Positions 42,177-52,010 of a DNA stretch of 64,000 bases are shown one piece after another. Each line of letters begins with the position of its first letter. Position 1 is the first letter of the stretch. Location: the NCBI GenBank assembly GCA_012934845.2, contig WNNJ02003660.1:221066-285065 (forward strand), read 5' to 3'. Source of the DNA: Pomphorhynchus laevis (taxonomy: Eukaryota > Acanthocephala > Palaeacanthocephala > Echinorhynchida > Pomphorhynchidae). Below the pieces are notes generated by a model that saw nothing but the letters and a program-made list of their open reading frames with translations, ran no database searches and was not told the DNA's origin. The translations under genes were made by a program, and so were the position numbers.

Positions 42177-43349
42177 ATGGGGCTAGCGGTAGGAAGGGAA
42201 ACCTTCCTGCTCCTAGATATGTCTAGGCTGGCACAGAGTACTCGTGAGCCTTTTTCACTGAATATCCTTCAGTGGAACTCGGGAGGTGCTTCTGCCCTTA
42301 GACTTCTATCTGGTAGAGATGCAGATGTTATAGTCCTTCAGGAGACGCGGTCTATCCGTCTCCCCCATGACATTACTCGATTTATTCCAAAGCATATATG
42401 TTCCCACTATACTCCGTACATAACCCCACCTCACTCCTCTTCATCTCAAAAACTCTTGACCTTAGTTAAGTGCTCCTTAAGGTCCTCCCTCTTGCTAAAC
42501 TACTCATGTCCAGCCCTGTCTTGCTTGGTAGTTTCACTTAGTAAGAACGGTAAACGCTTCAGTCTAGCCAATGTCTATATTCGTCCAGGGGAGATTCACA
42601 AGAACCATAACCTTCCGGATGGTATTATTGACAGCGGTTATGACATAATACTGGGGGACTTCAACGACAGAACTGGTCGTTGGATCAATGCAGCACTTCA
42701 CAGAGCTAGGAACGATTACTTTATTCACAAACCACCTGCCCCCACCTTTCATTGCACATCAACAAATTCTATCCTCGACATTTTACTGCTTCACTCGAGG
42801 TGGTTGTTAAAACCCCTCTGCACGGAGCAGTCGCGCCAGCAATTGTCCACCTCTCATGACCTAATTCGTTGGAGAATTGAGGAAGATATGTTGCTTCAAA
42901 GAAGGTTTCACTTTGATCCAATCAGAGTGGCCTTCTTTCAAGCGGCTCTCCAACTCTTTCCCCGAATAGGAAATGAGAGTCTGACCAAATTTAATACCTA
43001 CCTCTTTTCGCAAGCTACCGCGATTCTATCGACTACCTATAAAGGTCGTATATACAATCCCACTCCGACGAAACTCAAGGTCCTAGCGAAACTGCTTAAC
43101 CTTCCTAATCTCTCTGCTTCCGCCAGACAGGCTCTCTCGAATGAATACTGGAGCACTAGATATAGGTTTCAGCTGAGTAGGGATAGGACGAGTATTGCTC
43201 GTCTTAATCCTTCTCAATCTTCCTTTTGGAAGATTTTCAAGAAGGAGAAGTTTGTTTGCTGGCAAGATAGAGCATTGGGTTGGATAGGTAATGTAGGCAT
43301 ATCAGAAGTTTGTTTGCTGGCAGGAAAGATCATTGGGTTGGATAGGTAA
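42177..43349 (+). CDS. ORF2 AP endonuclease of the gag-Jockey LINE, RT missing
   Basis: The 390-codon frame starts at ATG 42177: LNILQWNSGGASALRLLSG (N-terminal strand with catalytic Asn), DVIVLQETRSI (catalytic Glu), SLANVYIRPGEI, YDIILGDFNDRTGRW (GDFN block), TNSILDILLLHSRWL and STSHDLIRWRI (in place of SDH). A linker follows: FWKIFKKEKF. At about 43240 LINE homology ends before RT and a 57-bp duplicated, unrelated sequence follows, so residues after about 356 are not native. In an intact element RT would come next. Confidence 0.8.
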   Translation: MGLAVGRETFLLLDMSRLAQSTREPFSLNILQWNSGGASALRLLSGRDADVIVLQETRSIRLPHDITRFIPKHICSHYTPYITPPHSSSSQKLLTLVKCSLRSSLLLNYSCPALSCLVVSLSKNGKRFSLANVYIRPGEIHKNHNLPDGIIDSGYDIILGDFNDRTGRWINAALHRARNDYFIHKPPAPTFHCTSTNSILDILLLHSRWLLKPLCTEQSRQQLSTSHDLIRWRIEEDMLLQRRFHFDPIRVAFFQAALQLFPRIGNESLTKFNTYLFSQATAILSTTYKGRIYNPTPTKLKVLAKLLNLPNLSASARQALSNEYWSTRYRFQLSRDRTSIARLNPSQSSFWKIFKKEKFVCWQDRALGWIGNVGISEVCLLAGKIIGLDR

Positions 43350-43356
43350 TGTAGGC
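43248..43356. repeat. 57-bp tandem duplication at the LINE break
   Basis: AAGTTTGTTTGCTGGCA, then ATTGGGTTGGATAGGTAATG, occurs twice with a period of about 57 bp. It begins where ORF2 homology ends. Confidence 0.85.
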
Positions 43357-43430
43357 CTATGCTGGGTAGTCCAGTCGGCACGGAATACCCAGCATAGTTC
43401 GTGCCGACTGGACTCTTCGAGGGGGGGGGT
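43357..43430. repeat. Interleaved inverted repeats A-B-A'-B' and a G9 run
   Basis: A is CTATGCTGGGTA (43357-43368), B is GTCCAGTCGGCACGGAA (43369-43385), A' is TACCCAGCATAG (43386-43397) and B' is TTCGTGCCGACTGGAC (43398-43413). A pairs perfectly with A' (12 bp). B pairs with B' over 14 bp plus two. Eight bases later lies a run of nine G (43421-43429). Confidence 0.88.
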
Positions 43431-44177
43431 GAAAGACCCTGGGTGGTTTAGTCGGAAGTCGGCGTGTTGGATCGGTTGGGGCTCAGATCTCCTTGGATTT
43501 GAGACCGTAAGTGCAGGGAAGACAAAGAAGAAGATGCAAAGAAGATATTGTCTAAACTCGGATTGTGTCTTATACTATTTTATTTTATTTTTTTGATGTT
43601 TTTCTGTGTTAGTTAACAAAGTCTTTATTTATTTATTTATATGTATTTGATTTTATATGGAATAATCTCTGTTATGTTGATGACGAATTTTAAATTGAAT
43701 GAGTGAACAACCAAACAAATAAATTTAGAAATTACAAATGATTGATCATGACATGGCATAATTATAATGCAGAGGTTCAACAAAACTAAAACAAAAATGT
43801 CGAGATTGAATGTGAGTGTATTATATTATAAAATGTATCAAGAACTTAACGAAAATGCATTTGTTGAAAGATCCAAATAGACAAGTCGGGCGAGATAACC
43901 GGCCCTATATATGTGCTATCGTTAGGTACAACATAATATCAAAACATTTGACCTGCCCAGTCAAACCGCCTTGGCTTAATTCAGTCAAATCTCAAATATA
44001 TGCCGGTACTCAACTCTCTGATGAGCTCGGGTATACCATGCAAAGGCAAAAGCGGCGAAATGACCTGAGTATCGAACACTCCGGCATCAGGGAGTAATCA
44101 GATAACTAAAATTGAAGAAATGCTAAATAAAAATTTAATAATTAAATAATAAATAATTATAAATAAATATAAATAAT
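43431..44177. other. Unresolved stretch, no confident gene
   Basis: GC-moderate sequence to about 43560 may be the untranslated end of some element. An ATG ORF of 93 codons at 43816-44097 (QVGRDNRPYICAIVRYNII, PVKPPWLNSVKSQIYAG) has no recognised relative. From 44100 the sequence is A/T-rich. Confidence 0.35.
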
Positions 44178-44344
44178 TAAATAATTTTATATAACATTTC
44201 ATATAAATTATATCAACTTAAAATAAAAATTGAAATTTAAAATTAAAATCAAGTTTTATGAATTAACTATTAAATAACAGACGCTGTATCAGAATGATGA
44301 TAAGTTATTGGGAGGAACTGCTATGTTATAACTTCTATGTTAAG

Positions 44345-44997
44345 AAGAAAAAAGGTTTTTTTAAGTAACAAATGTGACTATCAGTTTCTTACAAGCCTAC
44401 TAAAATTACAAAAAATTTTTTATAAATTAGAATTCCGTAGAAATGTAAATAAACCTTTTTAAATTATACACATGAATATGATGCACTAACATTTGAGAGA
44501 AGATTGTTCCACAGTCTAGGCCCTGCATTCGAGTATGATCGATTCGCGGTGAGCGAAAAATGACGTGGAACGTATAATCTTGATCTTGTAGAATGACTGC
44601 GAAGCGAAATAGAAGTTGTGGATTTACTGGATAATGTAGGTAAGATGAGCTGTAAAGGGGCGTTGGCATTTATGATATTCCACATAAAGCATGCCAGTTT
44701 AAACCTTATGCGGTTCGTGATGTCTAGCCAAGACAACGAATTAGAATAACGCGATATGTGATCGAATTTCCTCAAGCGAAAAGTAGCTCAAATATGCTAA
44801 ATTTTGCTCTTCCAATGTAATGGATGTAGGAGCTAAACTCATATCGTGATCTAAGTTGATACATAATCAGTTAATAATCTCTATAACAGAAGATTTACGC
44901 TCTAATTCCGGGAATTTGTAACTCGGCACATTACGAAGTAATGTATCAAGGAAGGCCCCAGATATGTTTTATTGAAAATTAAGTTTTTTATGAGAAA
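44345..44997 (-). mobile_element. Family D LINE: RT motif A joined to the C-terminal region, with tail
   Basis: Reading from 44997 on the minus strand, an RT stretch (same as 40320-40545 but without KAFDNID itself) comes first. It is followed by the C-terminal region, frame 44464-44775: MRKFDHISRYSNSLSWLDIT, RIRFKLACFMW, GPRLWNNLLSNVSASY. A tail at 44350-44401 then has the TTGTAAG box. The palm between them is deleted. RKFDHISxY matches family C (LRKFDHISSYL), so D is a related lineage. R1 lies just left (44205-44345). Confidence 0.72.
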
Positions 44998-45595
44998 TTA
45001 CGTCAGCGTTACACACTAATAAATAACATCATTGATGTGTGTGCGACTTAGCGTTCCAAATTGACTTATTATTTGAAAACATATTTGAGAAACCATTTGA
45101 TGCCGATAATTTCTTAATGATCGTATTATCTGAAATCGGTGGGAGAAATTTTTAAGTTGTCATATTATCATATATTAATTGTTTTTAAACAATATCACTC
45201 AAATTTTACGAACTAAAATAGCCTTCATTGATTTTTTGAAAAAAAAATAATTAATTTTTTAAATTTAAATTTTTGAAATTTTAAATTTTAGATTATATTC
45301 ATTTATTTTCACTATGTGTGAAATAAAATAATACAAGCTTCTAAAAATACGAGTTTAATCGGTAAGTCTCTATAAAATGATTTCATATGAGTAGTATCTC
45401 TAATTGTAGCAAATAAAGGCCAGGATACATTTATTTCCGATATTTTAATATCTGATTACAATCATAGTTAATAGCGAGTTATGTGTTGCTCAAATATTAA
45501 AAGAAAGAATCCTTGCCTTCGTTTGTTACTGATAATTTCATGTAAGTTGAAATTATGCGTTTTCATATGTCCAGTAAACTTAACACTACCAGTGT
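44998..45595. other. AT-rich spacer before the REL-1 ORF
   Basis: No recognised gene or repeat is present. Confidence 0.5.
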
Positions 45596-47764
45596 TTGAC
45601 GCCAGAGGAAGTTATAACAGCAGCAAAACGAACACGCGGATCTGCTGGTTCGTCTGGAGTAGACTCTGATGGTTGGAGACATTTTCTTACATCATTTGGT
45701 AATATTTCTTATCTTCTAGCCGACAAGATATGTGAATTCGCAATTAAGATATCGACTGAATCTATTGAGCCATCCTTTCTGCAGGCATATACAGTAAGCC
45801 GTTTGATACCATTAAACAAGATGCCTGGTGTCAGACCAATTGGAATTGGTGAGGTAGTGAGGAGAATAGTTGGTCGTGCTTTGCTTACACGCATCAAAAA
45901 TGATCTGACATCAGTCTGTGGGAGTTTTCAACTACGCGCTGGACAACGATGTGGTGCCGAAATCGCTGTCCATTCAGTCCGAACAGCGTTTGAAAAATCG
46001 GCCGACAATTATGTGCTATTGTTAGATGCACGAAACGCATTTAATTGTGTTAACAGAGAAATGACTCTATTAAACATGAAATATATATGTCCAGCTTTAT
46101 CGACGATATTAAATAACACGTATGGGCAACCATCAATTCTTACTGTCGATAATATAACGCTATTGTCGACTGAAGGATTCACACAAGGGGATCCGCCGGT
46201 CATGGCTGCTTACGCTGCTACATCAATGCCCCTAATTGACAGATTGAGTAAGATTGCACCTGGAGCTATCCACTGTTGGTACGCAGACGATGGAGCATGT
46301 GTCGGAAAAATCGATGACCTCTTAAAAGTGCAGGAATGTGTCAAGCAGTTGGGCCCGAATTATGGATACTGTGTAAATCCTACAAAATGCACGCTTATCA
46401 CACACGACGTAGAGCTGGGGACTAATCTAAAGCGATCTGCAGACGATGTCGTACCTATACATAAAGATGGTGCCAAATACCTAGGAAGCTTTATAGGGAT
46501 CGGCGAATACGTGAAGTTACGAGTTAAAGAAACGGTCGACGATTGGAATAAGTCACTTGATCAGCTTCATGAGATTGCATCAATCAACGCATTCTCGGCT
46601 TATATTCTATTGACAAAGGCATATCAACACCAACAGACTTATTTATTCAGAACTTGCAAAATCACAAACAGTTGGTTTGAAAGCTTTCGTTCGCGGCTGT
46701 TCGAGCACTTATTACCTCATATGTTAGGTACCGGACCGATTGGAGAGGAAGATAGAATACTAATTACACATCCGTTCAAATTTGGTGGACTCGGAATTTA
46801 TAACCCAACCGAAAGAGAAAATGTGGATTACGTGAACTCGTTAAAGATGTTTGAGCTTAATAGGAATAACTGTCAAAATTCTGTTCTTCTGGATAATCGA
46901 CGAGATTTGCTGAGCCACATCCTACATTGCAATTTTAGCAGATAGGCTTATATTTCATCAGGTCTCATCCAATCCTCGGAGAGGGATCTTGCTTCTATTC
47001 TTAAAAACGCCAATACAACTGGAGCGTCGTCATGGCTGAATCCAGCGTATGACCTAACGAGTACATTTCTAACTTCGAGGGAGTTTCAAGACGCTGTTGC
47101 AGTACGATATGGCTGGCAATCAAACTCAATGGCAAATAAGTGCCCTTGTGGTGCCGGATTTGATATTACGCATGCCCTGTCATGTCCGACTGGAGGATTT
47201 AATTTTGTCCGTTACAATATTGTGATCGATGAAATATCTAAATGTTTAAGCACGTTTTGCAAGTGCGTAATAAAAGAACCCCAACCTAATCCTGTACCTC
47301 AATCTATTAAATTCGATAACAATACAACATCGCGAGATAGAGATGCAAGGGTAGATATTTCTTGCAACGGCCTATTTGGAATTGCTACGGACCGGTCCTT
47401 CATGGATATATGCGTTTTTAACTCTTTGGCTCCGTCGTACTCCCTATCAACAATATCAGACCCCTTCAAATACCACGAAAATCGCAAAAATGCAAAATAT
47501 AATGAACGAATAGTGAAAGTCGAGCATGCATCCTTTCATCCGATTATATTATCGACCACAGGAGGGATGGGTCCGACAACAAAAGCTGTACTGAAACAAA
47601 TATCAAGTCAGATATCCACTCGCAATCATTCTTCGTACAATGATTGTATACGAACCTTACGATCAAGGATCTCAACCCTTATTGCAAAGGATGTTTCAAT
47701 GTCAATAAGGATGAAACCTTACGCATGTCAGAAAGCAGACATGTCAGAAAGCAACAACCAATGA
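45596..47764 (+). pseudogene. REL-1 LINE: RT, zinc motif and restriction-like endonuclease, one internal stop
   Basis: A single frame of 723 codons is interrupted only by TAG at 46943-46945. RT: IPLNKMPGVRPIGIGEVVRR, QLRAGQRCGAEIAVHSVRTA, YVLLLDARNAFNCVNREM (motif A), EGFTQGDPPVMAAYAATSMP, HCWYADDGACVG (motif C at residues 229-232) and YLGSFIG. After the stop: FLTSREFQDAVAVRYGW, a CPCG ... HALSCPTGGF zinc motif, RDARVDISCNGLFG, SFMDICVFNSLAPSY and VKVEHASFHPIILSTTGGMG. RT followed by a CCHC-type motif and a nuclease-like D-x ... D-x-x-x-F core is typical of R2/R4/CRE/Utopia-type LINEs; this subfamily is common in cnidarians, sponges and echinoderms. N-terminal parts are truncated, and the first frame codon is not a proven start. 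Relatives lie at 14.9-16.3 and 50.6-54 kb. Confidence 0.82.
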
Positions 47765-47994
47765 TTACACAAAATCACAAATAACGCTTTAAGTTTAATA
47801 GTGATAACAATATAAGAGCCCATTTGCGGGTAACCCGTAAATTGTAATTGTCTGATATCAATAATAAATGTTGATTTAAAAAATTTAATAAGTAGTTATT
47901 AATAAGTAATATAAGTGTAATATAAGTATAATATATAATATAATATATAAGTATAATAAGGAATATTATCATCGATAATATTTCTAACTGATAA
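47765..47994. other. AT-rich spacer leading into the satellite
   Basis: TATAAGTATAATATA tracts only; shorter than 300 bp and no gene is seen. Confidence 0.6.
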
Positions 47995-48785
47995 TATTAC
48001 TTATCGATAAGATTAATCATCGATAAGATTAATCATCGATAAAATTAATCATCGGTAAGATTAATCTTCGATAAGATTAATCATCGATAAGAATAATCAT
48101 CGATAAAATTAATCATATATAAGATTAATCATCGGTAAGATTAATCTTCGATTAGATTAATCATCGATAAGAATAATCTTCGATTAGATTAATCTTCGAT
48201 TAGATTAATCTTCGATTAGATTAATCTTCGATTAGATTAATCTTCGATTAGATTAATCATCAATAGATTAATCATCGATAAGATTAATCATCAATAGATT
48301 AATCATCGATAAGATTAATCATCGATAAGATTAATCTTCGATGAGATTAATCTTATCGAAGATTAACCATCGATAAGATTAATCTTCGATTAGATTAATC
48401 ATCGATAAGAATAATCTTCGATTAGATTAATTTTCGATTAGATTAATCTTCGATTAGATTAATCTTCGATTAGATTAATCTTCGATTAGATTAATCTTCG
48501 ATTAGATTAATAATCGATAAGATTAATCATCGATAAGGTTAATCATCGATAAAATTTAATTAATGATGAGTTTAATCATCGATAAGATTAATCATAGATA
48601 AGATTAATAATCGAAAAGATTAATCTTCGATAAGATTAATCATCAATAGATTAATCATTGATAGGATTAATCATCGATAGGATTAATCATCGATAGGATT
48701 AATCATCGATAAGGTTAATCATCGATAAGGTTAATCATCGATATAATTAATCATCGATAAAATTTAATTAATGATAAAATTTAAT
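47995..48785. repeat. 16-bp minisatellite, about 50 copies
   Basis: The unit is GATAAGATTAATCATC with many variants. A homogenised subtype, TTCGATTAGATTAATC, runs in two blocks (about 48180-48250 and 48410-48510). The unit contains GATTAATC and, across the unit junction, ATCGAT, both their own reverse complements, so the array reads alike on both strands. The subtype blocks show local amplification inside the array. Edges drift into AAAATTTAATTAATGAT. Confidence 0.93.
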
Positions 48786-48869
48786 CAATAATATTTAAAA
48801 GAATGTGAACCAATATTTGTTGGTGTAGCGATTGAATAAATATAATCGAACTGGTTTTTTATCGATAAA

Positions 48870-49010
48870 GATTAATCATCAGAAAAATAGTATTTTTTCT
48901 GATGATGCTACCAGAAGTTAGCGAGATAAGTTAGCGAAATATTAAAATTATAAGTTTCCTCTTTTGATCCTGCTCTCGAAATTCAATAAAGAAAAATGGA
49001 TTATCAAAAT
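48870..49010. repeat. Foldback element FB, copy 4 (right part)
   Basis: AATAGTATTTTTTCTGATGA is followed by TGCTACCAGAAGTTAGC, a second GTTAGCGAAATATT and TTTCCTCTTTTGATCC, then CAATAAAGAAAAATGGATTATC. It keeps the arm order of the FB family; the left arm is mostly lost. Confidence 0.6.
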
Positions 49011-49450
49011 CAAATATTTATAATTTAAAGAATTATAAGAAGAATGATCTTCTGAACTCCCAATATAAAAATAGTATTTCCTCAATAAAATAATATTCTT
49101 ATAATATTATTTTAATATTATTTTATTTTATATTTATATTATTTTATAAATATAATATATTATTAAAATATATATTATTTTATATTATATTATTTATTTT
49201 ATATTTTATATTAAATAATATTGCATATTCTAAATTATATTTATTTTTGGTTTGTAAATTATTAATAAAATCTGTAAGCAATTAAATTTAAATACATTTA
49301 AGCATGAATAATGAATAAGTTTATAAACTTTGAATAAAATACATAAAAATTGCTTTGTTATATTTTACCAAATTTTTAATATTTTCAGATTAATCTTTAT
49401 TTTTCAGCCGATTGTAAATACAGTAATTTAACTTGTTCGGATGTTATTTG
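49011..49450. other. AT-rich upstream region of the NudE-like gene, with acceptor-like sites
   Basis: The region is very AT-rich. Two pyrimidine-plus-AG sites (ATTTTCAG at 49381-49388 and TTTTTCAG about 20 bp later) lie within 70 bp upstream of the ATG. They could be a cis-splice acceptor or a trans-splice (spliced-leader) acceptor. No promoter motif is claimed. Confidence 0.45.
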
Positions 49451-50194
49451 ATGACTGGTGAAAAGACAGATGTTGAAGAATCGCAGTGGGAGCAGAAACT
49501 GAAGCAACTAAATAGCGAGTTCCTCGAATATCAGCAATTTTCGCGTTCTCTCGAAGAAGAATTACAGCTTCAGATAAATCACCAGGAAAGCGAGATTCAA
49601 CAGCTTCGTCGCCACGTTTTACGATTAGAGGAGGATAAAAGAAAGCTAATTGACCGATTATCTGACGTATCGAACACGGCTCAGACAAGAATTTTTGACT
49701 TGGAAGAACGTATTTCACAGAGTGAGCATGTAAATACTAAATATGCCTCGCAATTACAGCAGTTAGAACAGTTGAATGACAATCTTGAGCGATTGAACCG
49801 TGCAACATCCGCACGCCTCAAAGATAAGGAAAGCGCGTACGACGAGATTTTAGAGAAAAATGCATTGTTAGACAGTTATATCGAAGAGCATACAAACCAA
49901 GCACATGTTGAGATACAGCGCCTAAAGGACGAACTCAAAAATACCAAAAAATCAATCGATAACCATAAAGACAAAATGACAATTAAAACTAGATCGACCA
50001 GCAACGTTGAGTATTTGTGCAAGCAATGCAATGGGACAGATGTTGCCTCTCACGTTCTTCCCGATCGCAATAAAAAAGATAAAACTAACACGGGTTCGGT
50101 TAGATTTCTTAATTACATAATAGAGAAGATAGATGGAATCGACAAAGAACTAGTTCGCTGCTGCCGAAAAACCTCAATGTCACCTACTGAATAA
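49451..50194 (+). CDS. nudE: NudE/NDE1-like dynein regulator, single open exon
   Basis: The chosen ATG is 49451 (an earlier ATG at 49441 is out of frame), giving 247 residues ending in TAA. Residues ~12-170 are a long coiled coil. Within it LEQLNDNLERLNRATSA (about 104-120), EKNALLDSYI (about 134) and QRLKDEL (about 155) align with the hallmark LEQANDDLERAKRAT, ERNAFLESEL and QRLKDE segments of NDE1/NDEL1. The C-terminal helix RFLNYIIEKIDGIDKEL matches the conserved ALNIVGDLLRKVGALE-type end. NudE proteins bind LIS1 and dynein at centrosomes and nuclear envelopes. The length is shorter than vertebrate NDE1 (about 335). An AATAAA at 50275 lies 80 bp past the stop. The frame is intact, unlike its neighbours; it is a real gene or a young retrocopy. 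Confidence 0.75.
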   Translation: MTGEKTDVEESQWEQKLKQLNSEFLEYQQFSRSLEEELQLQINHQESEIQQLRRHVLRLEEDKRKLIDRLSDVSNTAQTRIFDLEERISQSEHVNTKYASQLQQLEQLNDNLERLNRATSARLKDKESAYDEILEKNALLDSYIEEHTNQAHVEIQRLKDELKNTKKSIDNHKDKMTIKTRSTSNVEYLCKQCNGTDVASHVLPDRNKKDKTNTGSVRFLNYIIEKIDGIDKELVRCCRKTSMSPTE

Positions 50195-50569
50195 TAACAC
50201 TGTAATTATTATCTCATACGAATATACCATTTGTATTTTAACTATATTTTGCTTACAAATTTAGCTTGATCTTAAATAAAATCCGGTTTTATAAGTTCTG
50301 CGATATCAGATTAAAAATAAATTGAAAACACAAAATTAGTAGATTAAAGATAAAGATTAAATAAAGATTAAAGATAACAAATCTTTTAGAAGATTGTTAA
50401 CCTCTAAAATCAGATCAGCTAACTGTGTTTACGTATATTATATTATTTATAAATTAAAAATAATGTTAAATAAGAATTAAATAATTAAATAATATAATTA
50501 TTTATTATTTTTTTATTATTTATTATAATTAAAAATGAGCGTTCTTTGGAATCATTACATCCGAGTTGC
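50195..50569. other. AT-rich downstream region with polyadenylation signal
   Basis: AATAAA at 50275-50280 probably serves the NudE-like gene. Near 50405 ATCAGATCAGCTAACTGTGT resembles the edge motif also seen near 23590, 37765 and 40030. Confidence 0.5.
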
Positions 50570-51660
50570 AATTGATCACAGTTTATTGTCAAATTATTCT
50601 ACAACGTTACTAAAATCGGACGGTCTAGTATGGAAAGATGCATCCAACTGTGGAACTATAACCATTTTGAACTAATATGAGAATCTATACTTCAAGAAAA
50701 GTACGTGGAACGTATACAAAGAAGATCAATCAAGAATCCGCATCGGATCAAACATTTATCTATCTTGATTAGTAACGGTAAGCTTAAAGAGGCGTTGCGC
50801 TTTATTAGTAAAGATAAATTAGTGCGTATAGGTATGCTAAAATTGGATGATATGGTTGGAACGAGTACGGTACGTCAGAAATTATTAGACCTTTATCTCA
50901 AATCAAGTCCTTTACTTGCAGATATGGTGGTTTGTGAACTTGCAAATGCTGTAGAACATCACATAGTTTATTTAAATTGGAAGAAAGCTGGCAAAAACCA
51001 TCGCAAAATTGTTCAAGCTAATTACAATTGCTGAAGATGATGCCAGCTAGGCATCAAAATATTCGGTTGAATAAATTTTGCGATGGCTTTTGCCAGCTTT
51101 CTTCAAATTTAAATGTTATCACACCGTCGCATTCTTCATTCAAATTCAATTTATCACACAGTTCGTTTTCAGCATATCTTATAGTACGACATAATAAAGG
51201 CAGCTAGTGAAACACACGGTTCTAAGCGGCCTTTAGGAACAGACGCCAAATTGTAGCAAGGCATGTTATCTTCTTTTTTGACAGGTTTTCATGAGTCTTG
51301 CGCAAAGCTTAATTGCATTCGCTTTAATGATTGCAACTGAAGAAAGGCATTTAAAGCAACTCGTGACATTTACGGCAAGCTGCCTAATTCCACTAGAAAA
51401 TCTCCTGGAGTTAGGCCTATTAGCATTAGAGAAGTCTCCAGACGAATAATAAGTACGTACTGATATTTTAATTAAAGATCTGCTGATAGTCGTTGGGATA
51501 GATAACTTAATGCCAGCAACACCTTTAATAAAATAAATGGGTCAACTCACACTGAGAAACGCAGATAAAGTATGCCCATCACTATCCATACTTTTACGCA
51601 ATATCTACGGTCATAATAGCATTTTATGTGTTGACTTGTTTCATTCAAGGTGACCAATTA
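50570..51660 (+). mobile_element. REL-1 LINE, N-terminal and RT finger fragment
   Basis: The frame 50705-51034 (KHLSILISNGKLKEALRFIS then KDKLVRIGMLKLDDM) resembles the helical region ahead of RT in REL-1-type elements, which have a G-x-L-K-x-A-x-R-x-[IL]-x-S motif. About 51405-51460 reads PGVRPISIREVSRRIISTY, a direct match to the PGVRPIGIGEVVRRI block of the 45.6-kb copy. Stops and frameshifts are common. The C-terminal part of the same element resumes at 53116, beyond inserted family A sequence. Confidence 0.62.
50971..51113. repeat. 40-bp inverted repeat with nested hairpin
   Basis: Arms 50971-51010 and 51074-51113 match at 38 of 40 positions (TTTAAATTGGAAGAAAGCTG against TTTAAATTTGAAGAAAGCTG at the start). 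The 63-nt loop itself contains GATGCC/GGCATC around AGCTA. The right arm is not expected in REL-1, so it is probably a templated inverted copy of the left one. Confidence 0.85.
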
Positions 51661-51935
51661 ACAATGATTATCTTCGCTACCTTATCTCTGCCATTAATAA
51701 AAGCGCTTTGAAAAGAGGTTCCTACTGCGATACACCGATAGTAGGACGATGGTGGACATTGTACCGGTATTCTTACTGATTTATATAAAATTTTGAACTT
51801 GATCTGCAAAATGGGCTCGAACACGACCACTAACAAAAAACAGCAAAAGTCACAGATTAATTAGTTAATTAATTAGGTTGTTCAATGCTAAGTATAGGTT
51901 GTTGAATGCTAAGAATTTCCAAATTCGGGACAAAA

Positions 51936-52010
51936 AAAAGGATTTATTTTAACGTGGCAAATGCGTGCCAGCGCACGCTTACATGACCACAACAAGGTAT
52001 AATTATTATT
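51936..52010 (-). mobile_element. Family A LINE 3' tail, isolated
   Basis: The minus strand carries CATGTAAGC, the hairpin GCGTGC/GCACGC (51963-51978) and ATTTGCCACGTTAAAATAAA, identical in plan to the family A tail. No LINE coding region is recognisable to the right before 52540, so it is an extreme truncation. Confidence 0.75.

Noticed and set aside
44015-44100. CTGATGA followed by GAAA, a possible hammerhead ribozyme
   Set aside because: The sequence after CTGATGA (GCTCGGG) does not pair well with that before GAAA (GCGGC), and stems I and III cannot be drawn with the required cleavage triplet.
47995-48785. CRISPR-like repeat array
   Set aside because: The 16-bp units are contiguous and lack unique spacers, and the genome is eukaryotic. 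It is a minisatellite.
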